DNA of 64,000 bases from Stramonita haemastoma (taxonomy: Eukaryota > Mollusca > Gastropoda > Neogastropoda > Muricidae), in NCBI GenBank assembly GCA_030674155.1, contig CM060318.1:73516146-73580145 (forward strand), read 5' to 3'. Under the pieces are notes generated by a model. That model was not told the origin of the DNA. It worked only from the letters and a program-made list of their open reading frames with translations, and made no database searches. The translations under genes were made by a program, and so were the position numbers. Every line of letters begins with the position of its first letter. Position 1 is the first letter of the stretch. Positions 21,501-30,155 of the stretch are shown piece after piece.

Positions 21501-23109
21501 AAACGTAACAATTTCTTTTCAGTTCCCTGGACTGCTCTGTCGGTCTAGATTCAATCTTTTTCTTTCCTTTCTCCTTTTTTTCTTGCGTGTGTGTTTTGTG
21601 ATGGACTTATATGATGTCCATGGCTTGTGTATCTGTAGATGCCATTAGCCTGTCTGCGTTCTGTCATGCCCTGTGCACCTGTGATATATAATCTCCCGTC
21701 ATAACGCTGATCTGAATTTGACAATATTATATTTTCCATGTAAACCTAGTATTTTATAGCTTGCTTCTCGGTTTGACGAGATGTATTCCATACTATCTGC
21801 AGTGCTTTGAGTCATCAAACAAAAATTGTTAAGTGCCTGTCAGCACACGAGTGTCAGAGATAAAGTTTTCAGGGACTTTCCAATAATTCAAGAAATTTGA
21901 AAATAATGGAAAATGACTGTCAAGTTTAAGATGTTTGAAACCTGGAAAGTTGTAATAAGAAGACAGTGTAGTTGTGGAGAATGTTAACAACAAGAATCTT
22001 TCTCTTTTCACATACTATGCCAGTCTAGTTGCATTCAGCCCAATGAATTGCATGTCATCCACACTTGTGGAGAGCATTCATTGAAAAATGTTCTTGGGAG
22101 ATAACTCCACAGGCTTTTATTGCTAATGTATTAGAAAATTTTTGGGAGAGAACATGTGGGTAGGAATTTTGATTGAAAATTAATTCTTTGAGATTTGTTT
22201 GGGGTGAAACGATACAGCAGTTTTGGACAAATAGTTTAAAGATATGGAAAAGCTGAATGTGGATACTGGATGGCAATGGTTTTATCCCCAAACTTCTACA
22301 CTTTTTTTATCATTTTTCTTTTTTCCTACTTCTCCCCCTGTCAAACTTTTCCTTGTCTTGCCCCACCCCTAGCAGTTCTTTCTCATCACTAGTCCCCTTC
22401 ATCCCTCAAAGATCTCTGTGAAGTTTTGTTTATTAGTTTCCCATTCCTTCTCACTGTACACTAGTCTCCCTGGAATATGTTGGCTGTGTTGATTTTAAGC
22501 AATCTGAAGTAGTAGTTGTATACAGCTAACCTTCTTTAAACATTTCCAATTTTTCATCAACCCTTTTTTTTTTTCTTTTCTTTTTTTAAAATTTCTGTGT
22601 GACTGTCTTTGAGTGAGTGTGTATCAGTGAAGAAGATGTGGAAGAGTTAATGAAATTTTTCAGTTCTAAACAAAATAGTCGTCTGATATTTCAAGAGAAT
22701 CTGTAGAGTAAATATAAATGTTTCTGTTATCAGTGCTAGGCAAAATTTTCATCTGGCATTTCAGCATAATTTATTGAGTGAATAAAAATATCTATGTCAT
22801 TAAGTACTTAACTAAAGTTGTCCTCTGGCATTTCAGAATAATTTCATCAACTCTTTGTTTGGTAATTTTTTTTTTCAATTTAAAAATGAATGATATTTTT
22901 TCTCTTTTTTCTTAGGGTAAAAGTGAATACAAATGTTTCAGTCATCAAAAACCAAACTAAACATGTAATCTGGTATTTTAAAAAAAATTCTATTAAGCAA
23001 ATATAAACATCTCTGTCATCAAGTCACCAAAGTGAAATTGTCGTCTGCTATTTCAGGTGCTATGAACGGGAACTATGCCCGGGACAGACATCAGATGTCG
23101 CCGTACTAG
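1241..23109 (+). CDS. Prominin-like pentaspan membrane glycoprotein, C-terminal part (multi-exon, 5' end outside window)
   Basis: Eight exons (1241-1291, 4099-4185, 5978-6043, 9051-9140, 10150-10268, 12376-12426, 20110-20306 or to 20428, 23057-23109) join in a single frame with compatible phases (0,0,0,0,2,2,1). They give 260 residues for the read-through form and 237 for the spliced form. Recognition rests on the last extracellular segment with a Cys pair, followed by an aromatic transmembrane helix (LWFGIGWCLFFFIPCLIF) and a basic/acidic juxtamembrane stretch, which is the layout of prominin TM5. Prominins are cholesterol-binding glycoproteins of plasma-membrane protrusions, with five transmembrane helices and two large extracellular loops. 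Only the end of the second loop, TM5 and the cytoplasmic tail are in this window; the N-terminal helices must lie upstream. The tail is rich in Pro, Tyr and Gly. Family assignment is by eye, without a database search. The prominin paralogue cannot be told. Confidence 0.8.
1370..1590 (-). mobile_element. SINE family B fragment, reversed
   Basis: Reverse complement of the 3' two-thirds of the family B element at 14094-14437. Shared blocks include GATAATGGAATAAGCACT, AGTCCCCTTGTGTATGCAGT and ACGTGTGCGCAAGATGTTCT. It lies in the intron between exons A and B and lacks the tRNA-like head. Confidence 0.6.
2052..2190 (+). mobile_element. SINE family B fragment
   Basis: A partial copy in the same orientation as 14094-14437, covering the 3' part (GAGTAGGCC, TGCCGGTGG, ACAAAACTGCATACACA) and the AT-rich tail. 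Confidence 0.5.
2371..3830. repeat. 30-bp minisatellite with higher-order structure
   Basis: About 48 copies of a 30-base unit containing CAGTTACAGTTTGTGCAAAG. Variants form higher-order units: a 120-base block repeats around 2461-2640, a 180-base six-copy block repeats at 2641, 2821 and 3001, and the right end (about 3480-3770) alternates two variants (GTGCAAAATATTGC and GTCCAGAAGCTTT) as a 60-base unit. Because 30 is a multiple of three, long open frames appear on both strands; they are a consequence of the repeat, not genes. The array lies in the intron between exons A and B. Confidence 0.95.
3921..3997. repeat. (TG)n microsatellite
   Basis: Nearly pure TG dinucleotides between the minisatellite and exon B, followed by a short alternating GCGC/GTGC stretch. 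Confidence 0.95.
4099..4185 (+). CDS. Prominin-like exon B
   Basis: Acceptor CTTGTACGTTTCAG and donor GTGAGT bound 87 bases (29 codons, phase 0-0), beginning LKNSTDALLNDLQEAENRFN. A potential N-glycosylation sequon (NST) is near the start. The heptad-like pattern suggests a helical extracellular segment. A SINE begins 18 bases after the exon, leaving the donor intact. Confidence 0.8.
4204..4497 (+). mobile_element. tRNA-derived SINE, family A, copy 2
   Basis: Full-length copy of the element at 919-1209, with a perfect 12-base target duplication ATACCACTGTGA at 4192-4203 and 4498-4509. The insertion is recent enough that the duplication is intact. It starts 18 bases downstream of exon B. Confidence 0.92.
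4510..5275. repeat. Intron sequence with (CA)n microsatellite at 4923-5210
   Basis: From 4510 to 4920 nothing specific is recognised. From 4923 to 5210 there is a compound tract of CA repeats with CAGA and CATG interruptions and a small internal duplication of ATTCAAACATGCACATGTAC. Confidence 0.9.
5278..5977. repeat. ~58-bp tandem array ending in the exon C acceptor
   Basis: About 12 units contain TGTGATGTGCAGGGGATAAG, CCTGCATGTCTCAGTGTATC and GTAAGTGAGCTAACAATG. Each unit therefore carries an acceptor-like GTGCAG, a consensus donor GTAAGTGAG and a branch-site-like CTAAC. The last, altered unit (ATCGTAAGTGAGTGAACAGT onward) provides the true acceptor of exon C at 5977. Confidence 0.9.
5978..6043 (+). 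CDS. Prominin-like exon C
   Basis: Acceptor TGTGTGTCCAG and donor GTGAGT bound 66 bases (22 codons, phase 0-0), starting EVQTSLTSDYSSRGLVQDML. It continues the extracellular loop. The acceptor is the final unit of a tandem array, and a TTC-rich tract begins about 10 bases after the donor, so the exon is tightly boxed in by repeats. Confidence 0.75.
6053..6473. repeat. (TTC)n/(TCC)n polypyrimidine tract
   Basis: About 420 bases of almost pure pyrimidine on the + strand. TTC triplets surround a central (TCC)n block at about 6215-6292. The other strand is pure purine (GAA/GGA). Long charged or Leu/Ser-rich open frames here are artefacts of the repeat. Confidence 0.95.
6474..7249. repeat. Intron with repeat family C copy (6850-7014) and (TG)n (7083-7165)
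   Basis: The block from CCCCAGCTTAACACTCTGG to CCATACTCCAACTTCAGAGG is the reverse complement of sequences at 32723-32906 and 57376-57546, and matches 45442-45626. No promoter-like head could be assigned, so the class is unknown. The remainder is unremarkable intron. Confidence 0.7.
7250..8757 (+). mobile_element. Internally decayed piggyBac-like DNA transposon, copy 2
   Basis: Bounded by TTAA (7250-7253 and 8754-8757). The ends form an imperfect inverted repeat: TTAACCCCTACACTGC on the left, and TTAACCTTTTCGCTGC when the right end is read in reverse. TTAA duplication is the hallmark of piggyBac. Two perfect palindromes, TGACGAGCG-C-CGCTCGTCA, lie near the left end (7271-7289, 7314-7332). 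A transposase-like N-terminal remnant follows, then a TG/CTGT microsatellite (8056-8218). The right third repeats the sequence at 1-555. At about 1.5 kb it cannot encode a full transposase. Confidence 0.65.
7515..7743 (+). pseudogene. piggyBac-type transposase N-terminal remnant
   Basis: ATG at 7515 opens a short frame (MAAPQLTYTVAEVIDEIYRD) that hits a stop after an Asp/Ser-rich stretch. The neighbouring frame then resumes with acidic sequence (FFDPEETSAYSW, SESEHEDR) before ending. An acidic, disordered N-terminus is usual in piggyBac transposases. No DDE catalytic domain is present. Broken by frameshift and large internal deletion; inferred, not proven. Confidence 0.4.
8795..9050. repeat. 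~21-bp degenerate tandem array ending in the exon D acceptor
   Basis: About 11 diverged units of the form GCTATGTTACAGTCAGGAGTT. The final partial unit, GCTATGTTACAG, is the real 3' splice site of exon D at 9050. Several upstream units keep the TGTTACAG acceptor-like end. Confidence 0.8.
9051..9140 (+). CDS. Prominin-like exon D (extracellular Cys segment)
   Basis: 90 bases (30 codons, phase 0-0) starting VNENIGKCRPVFDSFYSATD and ending in VALEPL. The two Cys residues fit the conserved cysteines close to TM5 in prominins. The acceptor is TTTGCTATGTTACAG. The downstream donor is GCAAGT rather than GT, with an otherwise perfect consensus (CTG|GCAAGT), so this would be a GC-AG intron. Continuation into exon E in phase supports the call. 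Confidence 0.75.
9393..9488. repeat. (TG)n(TGCG)n tract
   Basis: Alternating purine-pyrimidine TG dinucleotides followed by GTGC tetranucleotides, in the intron between exons D and E. Confidence 0.95.
9893..10130 (+). repeat. Two tandem copies of a short repeat with (ATT)n tail
   Basis: Two direct copies (about 9898-9990 and 10002-10095) share TGCCTGTGTGTTGTATAGG-like starts, GGTGGAATGCAAGCGCTTT and ATAGCGCTATATA. The second ends in (ATT)n, stopping about 20 bases before exon E. The reverse complement of the same motif occurs at 57630-57700. An ATT-tailed short retroelement is likely; its class is unresolved. Confidence 0.6.
10150..10268 (+). CDS. Prominin-like exon E (TM5)
   Basis: 119 bases in phase 0, out phase 2. 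The peptide begins NGLWFGIGWCLFFFIPCLIF and continues into AVKLAGLYRREHEERDFDDP. The hydrophobic helix of about 22 residues followed by basic then acidic residues is the diagnostic TM5 and juxtamembrane region of prominin, and is the strongest family evidence in the window. Positive residues after the helix place the C-terminus in the cytoplasm. Acceptor CCCAATGTGCAG, donor GTGAGT. Confidence 0.88.
10269..12375. other. Intron between exons E and F
   Basis: AT-rich intron with a poly-C tract at about 11387-11406 and scattered T runs. No exon or recognised mobile element seen. Confidence 0.6.
12376..12426 (+). CDS. Prominin-like exon F (proximal cytoplasmic tail)
   Basis: 51 bases with acceptor GGGCCTGCAG and donor GTTTGC, phase 2 in and 2 out, encoding NFSLYEEGKQDGIPLN plus split codons. 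The acidic SLYEEG segment continues the juxtamembrane tail. The donor lacks A at +3 and +4 but keeps GT. The phase links exactly to exon E and exon G. Confidence 0.7.
14094..14437 (+). mobile_element. tRNA-headed SINE, family B, most complete copy
   Basis: The head has an A-box-like TAGCCTGGTGGTCAGAG and a B box GGGTTCGATTC about 40 bases later. The body includes GTTAACATCAGTGCCGACTC, AGTCCTTCAGATGAGACTAT and GCACAGAACATCTTGTGCAC, then ACAAAACTGCATACACATGG and an A-rich tail. Fragments of this family occur at least eight more times in the window, on both strands. Confidence 0.75.
15067..15513. repeat. ~32-bp minisatellite
   Basis: About 14 units of CTGCTGGCTGCAGAAGATTG followed by TAGACAGGTAAA. 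Each unit contains an acceptor-like GGCTGCAG and, 14 bases on, a donor-like ACAG|GTAAAC or ACAG|GTGAAC. Single-base indels scatter through the array. Confidence 0.9.
15921..16095. repeat. (GAGT)n followed by (TG)n
   Basis: GTGA/GAGT tetranucleotides with a few interruptions up to about 16025, then TG dinucleotides. Confidence 0.95.
16721..16862 (+). CDS. Candidate alternative last exon of the prominin-like gene
   Basis: A strong acceptor (twelve T then ACAG, ending at 16720) is followed by 46 open codons to TGA at 16860-16862. In the phase set by exon F the peptide starts RLDVVEAIGACFQNQC and ends QQMDKYILEV. It is AT-rich, unlike the other exons, and an open stretch this long is not rare by chance. 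The evidence is the acceptor quality and the matching phase only. Confidence 0.25.
18449..18545. repeat. (TG)n microsatellite
   Basis: About 95 bases of TG, interrupted once by TGGTG, then a G-rich flank. Confidence 0.95.
19795..20090. repeat. ~28-bp degenerate array upstream of exon G
   Basis: Diverged units resembling GGGTAATTTTCATTGGATGT followed by CTTTCAGT. The last one (TTACAGTAATTTTTCATTGG, starting near 20063) lies about 25-45 bases before the exon G acceptor. Several units end in TTCAG. Confidence 0.65.
20110..20428 (+). CDS. Prominin-like exon G: Pro/Tyr-rich cytoplasmic tail, read-through form
   Basis: Acceptor TTTCTCTCCGTGAGCAG; the frame enters with one base completing an AGC codon. 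It encodes an Arg/Gln/Ser-rich start (RQQSGHASPRRGQ), then repeated Gly-Tyr and Pro-Tyr motifs. Read through, it ends at TAG 20426-20428 with the C-terminus GYGSAPNGDY. Two PPxY motifs are visible: PPPY, before an internal donor, and PPAY, after it. A good donor (CGTG|GTGAGA) lies at 20306/20307, so the last 40 codons may be removed as intron. Composition is unchanged across the donor, which argues that both parts are coding. Confidence 0.8.
20429..22654. other. 3' UTR of the read-through form and/or intron before exon H
   Basis: AT-rich, with no recognised element. It would be UTR for the long tail form and intron for the spliced form. Confidence 0.5.
22655..23056. repeat. Degenerate ~70-bp array ending in the exon H acceptor
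   Basis: Five diverged units share TCATCAAGTnnCnAA, then AAAATTGTCGTCTGGCATTT and CAG. Units lie near 22663, 22725, 22795, 22945 and 23020, and one is interrupted by a T-rich stretch. The final unit gives the true acceptor (GTCTGCTATTTCAG) at 23056. Confidence 0.7.
23057..23109 (+). CDS. Prominin-like exon H: alternative C-terminus
   Basis: Acceptor TGCTATTTCAG, then 17 codons (first one split) GAMNGNYARDRHQMSPY and TAG at 23107-23109. Its phase matches the internal donor of exon G exactly (G|GT). It replaces 40 residues with 17 and removes the PPAY motif. There is no other coding-like sequence nearby. The exon is short, so the call rests on phase, acceptor and polar composition. Confidence 0.6.
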
Positions 23110-26100
23110 CCCAACAGCCACCACAGATGGCCGGTCCTTGATCCTCCAACTGGACCACACTGGACCTTCTGCATGGAGGACCCAGACACTGTATCGTTTC
23201 CTTGGAAAAATCAATCTGAAGAAGCAGCATGCTTCGTGTTGAGAACCTGTGCTCGCTTTTGTTGAACTGTGCTACACGGAACATTCCACGCATCACTCGG
23301 ATGTTTTCTTGGACATTTTCTTGACAGAAAGCTTGATATAAAATAGCGAAAACAGAGAAGAGTGTCACTTATCTGGTTCATTGGAGAGTTTTATCTTAAT
23401 GACGTATGCTGTTCTTGGTTATATTGCGTGTTTTATGTAAGTTTCAGAGCTGTTTACCTAGTTTGCTTTTTGTAGTGTAAATAGCTTTGAAATTGAGAGG
23501 ATGTGTATGTGTGTGTGTGTGAACAGAGTTTGAGATGCACGTTTTTTTGTGTTTTATGGTGAAAAATGAAACAAAATGCGAAGTGTTGGATTTTTCATCT
23601 TGATTTCATTAGGGCAAACATTTCTATTTCTTATCATTGGTTATGCATGTAAGTCATTTCACGTGTCAGAAAGAATATACAACATATTTTACTAGCTATT
23701 TTAGAATATATAAGGAATGTGAAAGATGAGATTTTTTAGGTAGCAGAGACTGCTGTTTACATTTTTTACCATTTCAACTTACATCAGAAAGGGTGCTTTT
23801 TATCATATACATATCACTTTTCACAGTCCCAGGAATGCTGTATATAGATGATAAGCAGGAATCATGTTGCTACTTACTGTGCGTTATCAAAAAAAAAAAT
23901 AAAAGTCCTGTTGTTCAGGTGTGCCTGCTATGCATGTGTGAGCGTACAGATGTGTGTACGAATAGAAACTATTTTTAGGAACATAAACATATCAGTTGAA
24001 ACATTTTCATGTGCATTGCCTGCTGTGTTTCAGTCCTTGATTTGAACTGAAAGAATCTGTGATAAAGCCGATACCTTAAAGCAGTTAATGTCTGTTTCAG
24101 GCTCTGTGTGAGATTATTTTCTGTTCATGTTTATCTAGCAGTCGTGTTTTAAAGATTTTAAAGCAAAATTACAAACTTTTTTTTCCATTTGCATTTTAAT
24201 TTTCCAAAACTTTGTGGGATACATGTGTGAAAGAATAATATCTTTTTAATAACAGTTTTAGTGTTGCTATTTTAATAGCCAAGGGGATTAACTGACTATT
24301 TTAACAGGGTCTGTTAAGTTATTCTTTAGTGGGGGTTTTGTTTGAAATTCTGAGCATGAACAGTCCAGCCATGAAAGATCTGGTTTTCTTTAAACAGGTC
24401 TATGATGTAAAGAAAGATTGTTAATTTGGAATCACTGAATCAAGTGTTGGTTGATAAGTCCTGTTCATGTGGGCAGAAAACAACACATAAAAAACCCCTC
24501 CTGTTTATGTGGATAGAAGATAAAAAGTGATTTTTTAAAACAGGGAACAGGAAAGATCTGCCCAGAGGGGGAAAGAAAATCCACAAGAGAAAATAAGAAG
24601 CAGACACGCAAGCAGCTTGGATACACAGGGTTGTTTTCACAGTTGATGTATCCAGCTGAAAAAGTGTCTGCTCAACAGTGTGAAAGGTCAGTCACATCCA
24701 GTGCCTCTGTCTTGAGTGCATATAAAGTTGGTACATTTTTGTGCATTGATCAGAACATTGTTTTCTCGCCAGAGCTCAAAGGTTCACCAATGGTGAGATT
24801 TTGCATGTACAGTTGTTTTTGCCCACCATCAAGATATCTATGTTCTGATTTTCGGGAAAGAAATTTTTCAGTGAAAGTGGATATATGTGTGTGCGCATCA
24901 TGTGTGTGTGTGAGCACACATGTGTTTGCAGTGACTAATGATTGCTTGTTCATTGAATGAAGTGAAACGGAGTTTTTAGTGAGTGAACACAATGCTTGGA
25001 TGTGAAACTGTTCAGATTTTGTATTGATCAGCAGATGGTCGCTAAGGTGTTCAGAATGGGGAGTGGTGAAGTATAAAATGTTGATCAGCCTCACTTGCAG
25101 CAAGAGATATACACTGTATTTACTTATTTACATTCCCAAAATTAGAGTTTTCAAAGCTGCCTAACCAGTGTGGCACTGCTGGCTCAGATTTTTCAAACTC
25201 CAGTTAAGTTTGTTCCATTTGCTTTTTTACCCACCCACCACCCCACTTTTTTTTTTAATGGGATTTATCTGTTCTGTATTCATCATGTTGTGTTAAGTTT
25301 TCACAGTATTTTAAAAAACTCTGACTTGTAATTAGATTTGGGTGGGAGGGGGGGGGTTGTTGGTGTGGTTGGGGTTTTTTGTTTTTGTTTTGTTTTTATT
25401 CCTCACCTGGAGCTCCAAGGTTTACCAATGGTGAGATTTTATCGGTCAAATTTGTTACTCTATTTTTATCCTGGAGGGGGGGGGGAGGGGTCCAGTTGCC
25501 TTGTTTAGAAGGCCTTTGTATAAATCTGAAGAACAATCCAAAGCTGAATGAGATGAAGCACAATGAAGGAATGATTCATCCACAGTTATTATCCGTGCCT
25601 TTCTGATGAGGTTCAGAGGACTGAGGGATAGGGACTGTGCTAAGTTGTGACTGTGCCTGTAGGGAGGGAGGGACCCGGGGCAGTGTGGTCCGTCATTCCA
25701 GCGTCTGCCTCAGTCAGCAGTGCCACACAGGCTGGGCAGGCTTCAGTTACATATGACTTTTACATTCCATTTGAGTGTATACAAAAATGAACACTCATTC
25801 CGTCTTTGGAACAAAAATGATTGACTGCATGATTTTCATTTGGGTCTTTCAGATCCCCCATCAGCCCCCCCCCCCCCCCCCTCCACCCCATCCTATCTTG
25901 AATTCAACTCTGTTTTTTCTGTTTGTTTATAATTCTATCCAGACTGCTTATTTTCAATATTTGAAGTTTGATATATGAATTCCTTTTAACTTGTTCATGA
26001 TCATAATTAACGCTGCCCTCCCTGGGTTTTTTTTGGTGAATGTGTTTTTCCAATTGTAACAAGTATGTTCAGACATTGTGTTCAGTACACCTGAAGTGAC

Positions 26101-26564
26101 CTTCAAGATGCTTTGTATTAACTGTTCAGTGGAAGCTGATTTCTACCACTGATTGTGTATTTTCATACTTACACATATGCATAGTCATGCTTACACGTTG
26201 GCTTATCCACTGTCTGAGCCATAATCATATGTGATAGGGGGGAGGGGGGGGGTCCAATCTGTTTTAATGTCTTCTACATACGTTGATGACATAATTACTA
26301 AGTAATTTTTGGTAAAACGCTTGCATGTTCTAGAATTGTATCAACTTTCATTTTGTTCCAAATCAGATTTTGATGGATCGCAGCTCACAGTGTTTTTGTC
26401 CAGGCTTTTCGTGTATATAATATATATATATACATATCTTTGATACATTCAGTGTTAACTTTGATGCAAGCTTTAGGATGATTCTATGTTGATACATTAG
26501 TTACTTGATGCTAACCATTTTTTCTTTTTCTTGAGTTTTCCTTTCTCTGCTCGTGTGTTGTTTT

Positions 26565-26621
26565 TGTGTCTGTCTGTCTGTTGTCTGTCTGTCTGTCTCT
26601 CTCTTCTCTTCTCTGTCTCTT

Positions 26622-26655
<34 letters not shown>
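26565..26655. repeat. (GTCT)n and (CT)n tract
   Basis: Tetranucleotide GTCT followed by CT dinucleotides with TTCT interruptions. Confidence 0.9.
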
Positions 26656-26658
<3 letters not shown>

Positions 26659-28299
26659 ATGAATATGATAATGATAGTTAATAAATTTTGGCATTTGTGT
26701 TAGTTTGCAATCAAACATCTGCATTTTTTATGCAAAAATATCTTTATATTTTTTTGTTAACTGGAGAAGAATTTATGTTCACAAATGATTGTAACAAGGG
26801 TAAAACCTATGTAACAATGTGAATGCATTTTCGTCTGCTTTTCTTATCAAAAGGGTGTGTGGTCAGGGAATGAAAAAAAACCCAAAACATTCCAGCATAT
26901 TGCCCCACATAACTTTCTCAGGGAGAAAATGGTCATGAATCATACTGCCCCCCTCCTTCCCCCTTTTTTTTCTCTCTCAACATTTTAGGTAGACATTTGC
27001 AAGAAGAATTGTTTGATATTTGAAAAAGTTGCTGAATTCAGAAAAATTCTTTTTTTTACACACCTACCTGTATTTGAATTAAAAAGTTCTTCAAGTTAAT
27101 ATTTGATGTATCCTGTCAAAGTTAAGGAAAATTGTGCACAATCATTTTCCTTGAAATGAAGATTGTCCATATGTTATTGCTTTATACCTGAAAGTAGCAG
27201 TTCTTGAGGCAGTGGAGTGAAAAATCTGTAGTTGGTTTACATCAAATCTAATCTCATCCTCTCTTCTTCTTTACCCTCCTTGGAGTCACTCTGGCTTTCT
27301 CCACAACTGTGAACTAGCAAATTATGAAAATCAAGTTAGTAGATGAACCTACCTGTCAAACTAACTTTCAGTAAGTACAGTGAAGGAGTCCTACATGAAC
27401 TTTGATATATGGGATAGACTGAGCATCATTAAAAGCAGAAACTTTGAGAGAGGATACACTTGTGGCATAATGGCATAACTGTTGTATGATGATTTCCTTA
27501 TGAAGTATAGAAGTGAATGATAATCCTGAAAAACATATCATTGTTATATCCAAGTGTGGTTTTGGATACAAACCATTCCCAACATTGTGGGTCTGTGACT
27601 GAGTGCTACCAGTATGTGTGACTGCAGTGAAGTGTGCAATAATGGTGTTCTTTGATTATTTTTTTTAGACATAATGATGGTTTATACTTTAATTAAGACA
27701 TAATGCTGATTTTTTTTTTTTTTTAGGTTTGCTTATGACGCAGCCACCAGTCTTTCTTGTGATACATACAACGTGTCATTGTGTGACTGGTTGGATGAAC
27801 GAATGGTATTGCATTTGATCAGCTGCTGATGACTTGGAAGACAAATATTTCATACATTTTGGACTTATAGTCTTGTTACAAATATTTGTGAGTTTTCAGG
27901 GGAGGTTCGATCTTTCATGAATGCTTGATTTTTGAAAGGGGGGCATATCAGACACAGGCAGAGATTTCATATATATATATATTTATTTTTTACAAGGGTT
28001 AACTTAGTTTGTATTGTGAAATGATGGCTTTTGAATATGATTGGAGGGATGATACATATAAGGAAAGGGAGGGGGTAAATTTGATTTTACCCATCTTTCA
28101 ATATGATGTTGTGGTGACTGAAAGTAAAGCACACCATTAATTCAAAAATGATCTCTGCAAAACTTAAGAGAACTTTTAGTGACAGACATGCCAGATACTG
28201 CCCTTTATTTTTCGAAATCATTGCCAACTTGTCACTGTAAATAGCTAATAGTCAGAGCATTTGTGTTTTTTTTCATTCATTCAATATCAGTACACAAGC

Positions 28300-28309
28300 T
28301 TGTGTGTGT

Positions 28310-28378
<69 letters not shown>
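28300..28378. repeat. (TG)n microsatellite
   Basis: TG dinucleotides, one interruption near the left end. Confidence 0.95.
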
Positions 28379-28379
<1 letters not shown>

Positions 28380-28719
28380 GTTGCAAGACTTAAAAACAAA
28401 GCATAAATTCTTAGTACCCGGAATCTTTACATAAAGAAATGTTACATAATAGTGGCTTTTGCTGCTACCAATTAACTGTAAGCAGTTCAATTTTTGCAGC
28501 CAATGTTTTGCATTTTTGTTTCAACTTGCTGTTCATGTACAAAATGGTTGCACCCCAGGTATTCCAGATGACTAAATGCATTCCTTTTCACCTGTGGAAG
28601 GTTTATACATTGTTTCGTATGGAGGGATTTATATTGTGCACTTATGTAAATTAACTGTGTTATACACATAAACTGTACTGGATATGTAGCCTGAGAACTA
28701 GAAGCATAATGTTTTGTTT

Positions 28720-28830
28720 TTCATATGGAGAAGGAGGTTAATGTCTTGTTGTTCATATGGACAAGGAGGTTAATGTCTTATTGTTCATATGGACAAGGAA
28801 GTTAATGTCTTATTGTTCATATGGACAAGG
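28720..28830. repeat. 33-bp direct repeat, about three and a half copies
   Basis: Units of GTTCATATGGACAAGGAGGT followed by TAATGTCTTATT, nearly identical. Confidence 0.9.
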
Positions 28831-29599
28831 GGATCTTACACTGACTAAGGGATGTGAAATGGAGGCCTGAGCAAGGTGTGATAGCCACTTTCTTTTGGAA
28901 ACGCTGAAGAAAACGTGTAATGCATTTGGCAGCATGACATTACATATCAGTATGCCTTTGTGTACAAAACATTGTGATGATGGTATTTTTGTTGTTTTTG
29001 AAAATGGTTGGGGAGGAGGGGGGGGGGGTTCTTTCAGTTTTGAAAAAAAAAATGAAAAAGGGGGGTGGGGGTGGGAGGAAAGGTTCCATTTGCTATGTCA
29101 AACTCCTTTTATAAACGTTTGAAATGAACCATTCCTGTTTTTAGTTATGTGGTATGTCCACATTTAGTCCACATTTTCTATCAGAACTGTTAAATGTTTT
29201 GTTTTCAAGGGGGGATGGGGGGGGGGGTTTGTTGGGTTTTTTTTTTAATTTTTAAAGTATTCCCAGCTAGCAGGCCTAGCTGGAGACTCTTCACATATGT
29301 TTATTTACTTAGAGTGATTCATGGTGCTTTGCAAATTGTGACGCATTTGAGCTTGATTTCCTGCACTGTCATGTTCATTAAAGAAGTGGTAGTTTAAAGA
29401 CATGTATTTTCATTAAAAGATGTCAGTTATAGAATTTTTGTTTATCACTATCGTTCACTAATACAACCTGTTATTTCTGATGATGCTGTGTACTGTTAAA
29501 TTGTTGTAAAGTTGTTGTTTAGTTATTGCTCTGAATCATAGCTCTTTTTACTGTCTCTAGTTTTGCCTCCCCCTCTCCCTCCCCCAGTTCTGTCTGCTA

Positions 29600-29657
29600 T
29601 CTGTCCTCTCTCTGTCTCTGTCTTGTCTCTGTCTGTCTCTGTCTTCTGTCCTCTCTG

Positions 29658-29755
<98 letters not shown>

Positions 29756-29826
29756 GTGTAAGGTCAGTGGTTAAAACAGTGCTAGGTAGAGAAGGTTTCT
29801 ACAGATCTTTAATCTGACAGGAGATG

Positions 29827-29900
<74 letters not shown>
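29600..29900. repeat. (CTGT)n/(CT)n and (TA)n tracts
   Basis: CTGT and CT repeats from about 29600 to 29750, a short unique piece, then about 70 bases of pure TA at 29831-29900. The TA block is self-complementary. Confidence 0.95.
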
Positions 29901-29905
<5 letters not shown>

Positions 29906-30019
29906 AACTATCCCGACCCATTGGTTTGATGTGGCATCAGCGGAGGTTGGTTTTGACCCAATCTGTGTACTGTCTCTGTGGTCACCTTTAATGCCTGATG
30001 CCACAGGCAGGCTGTCAGG

Positions 30020-30155
30020 TCCGTACAGCAGGTGTTCGTACCGCAGGTGTGCGCAGAACAGGTGTGCACAGAGCAGGTGTCCATATAGCAGGTGTGCACA
30101 CAGCAGGTGTGTACATAGCAGGTGTTCATATAGTAGGTGCCCAGGCACGTGGTGC
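30020..30155. repeat. 15-bp tandem array carrying CAGGTG
   Basis: Nine units of about 15 bases, for example CACAGCAGGTGTGTA and TATAGCAGGTGTGCA. Almost all keep CAGGTG, an E-box. Confidence 0.85.

Noticed and set aside
27727..27818. Possible last exon after a T16-AG acceptor, in the phase of the exon G donor (29 codons)
   Set aside because: The peptide has no tail-like composition, and a 29-codon open stretch is expected by chance. Exon H is nearer and more plausible.
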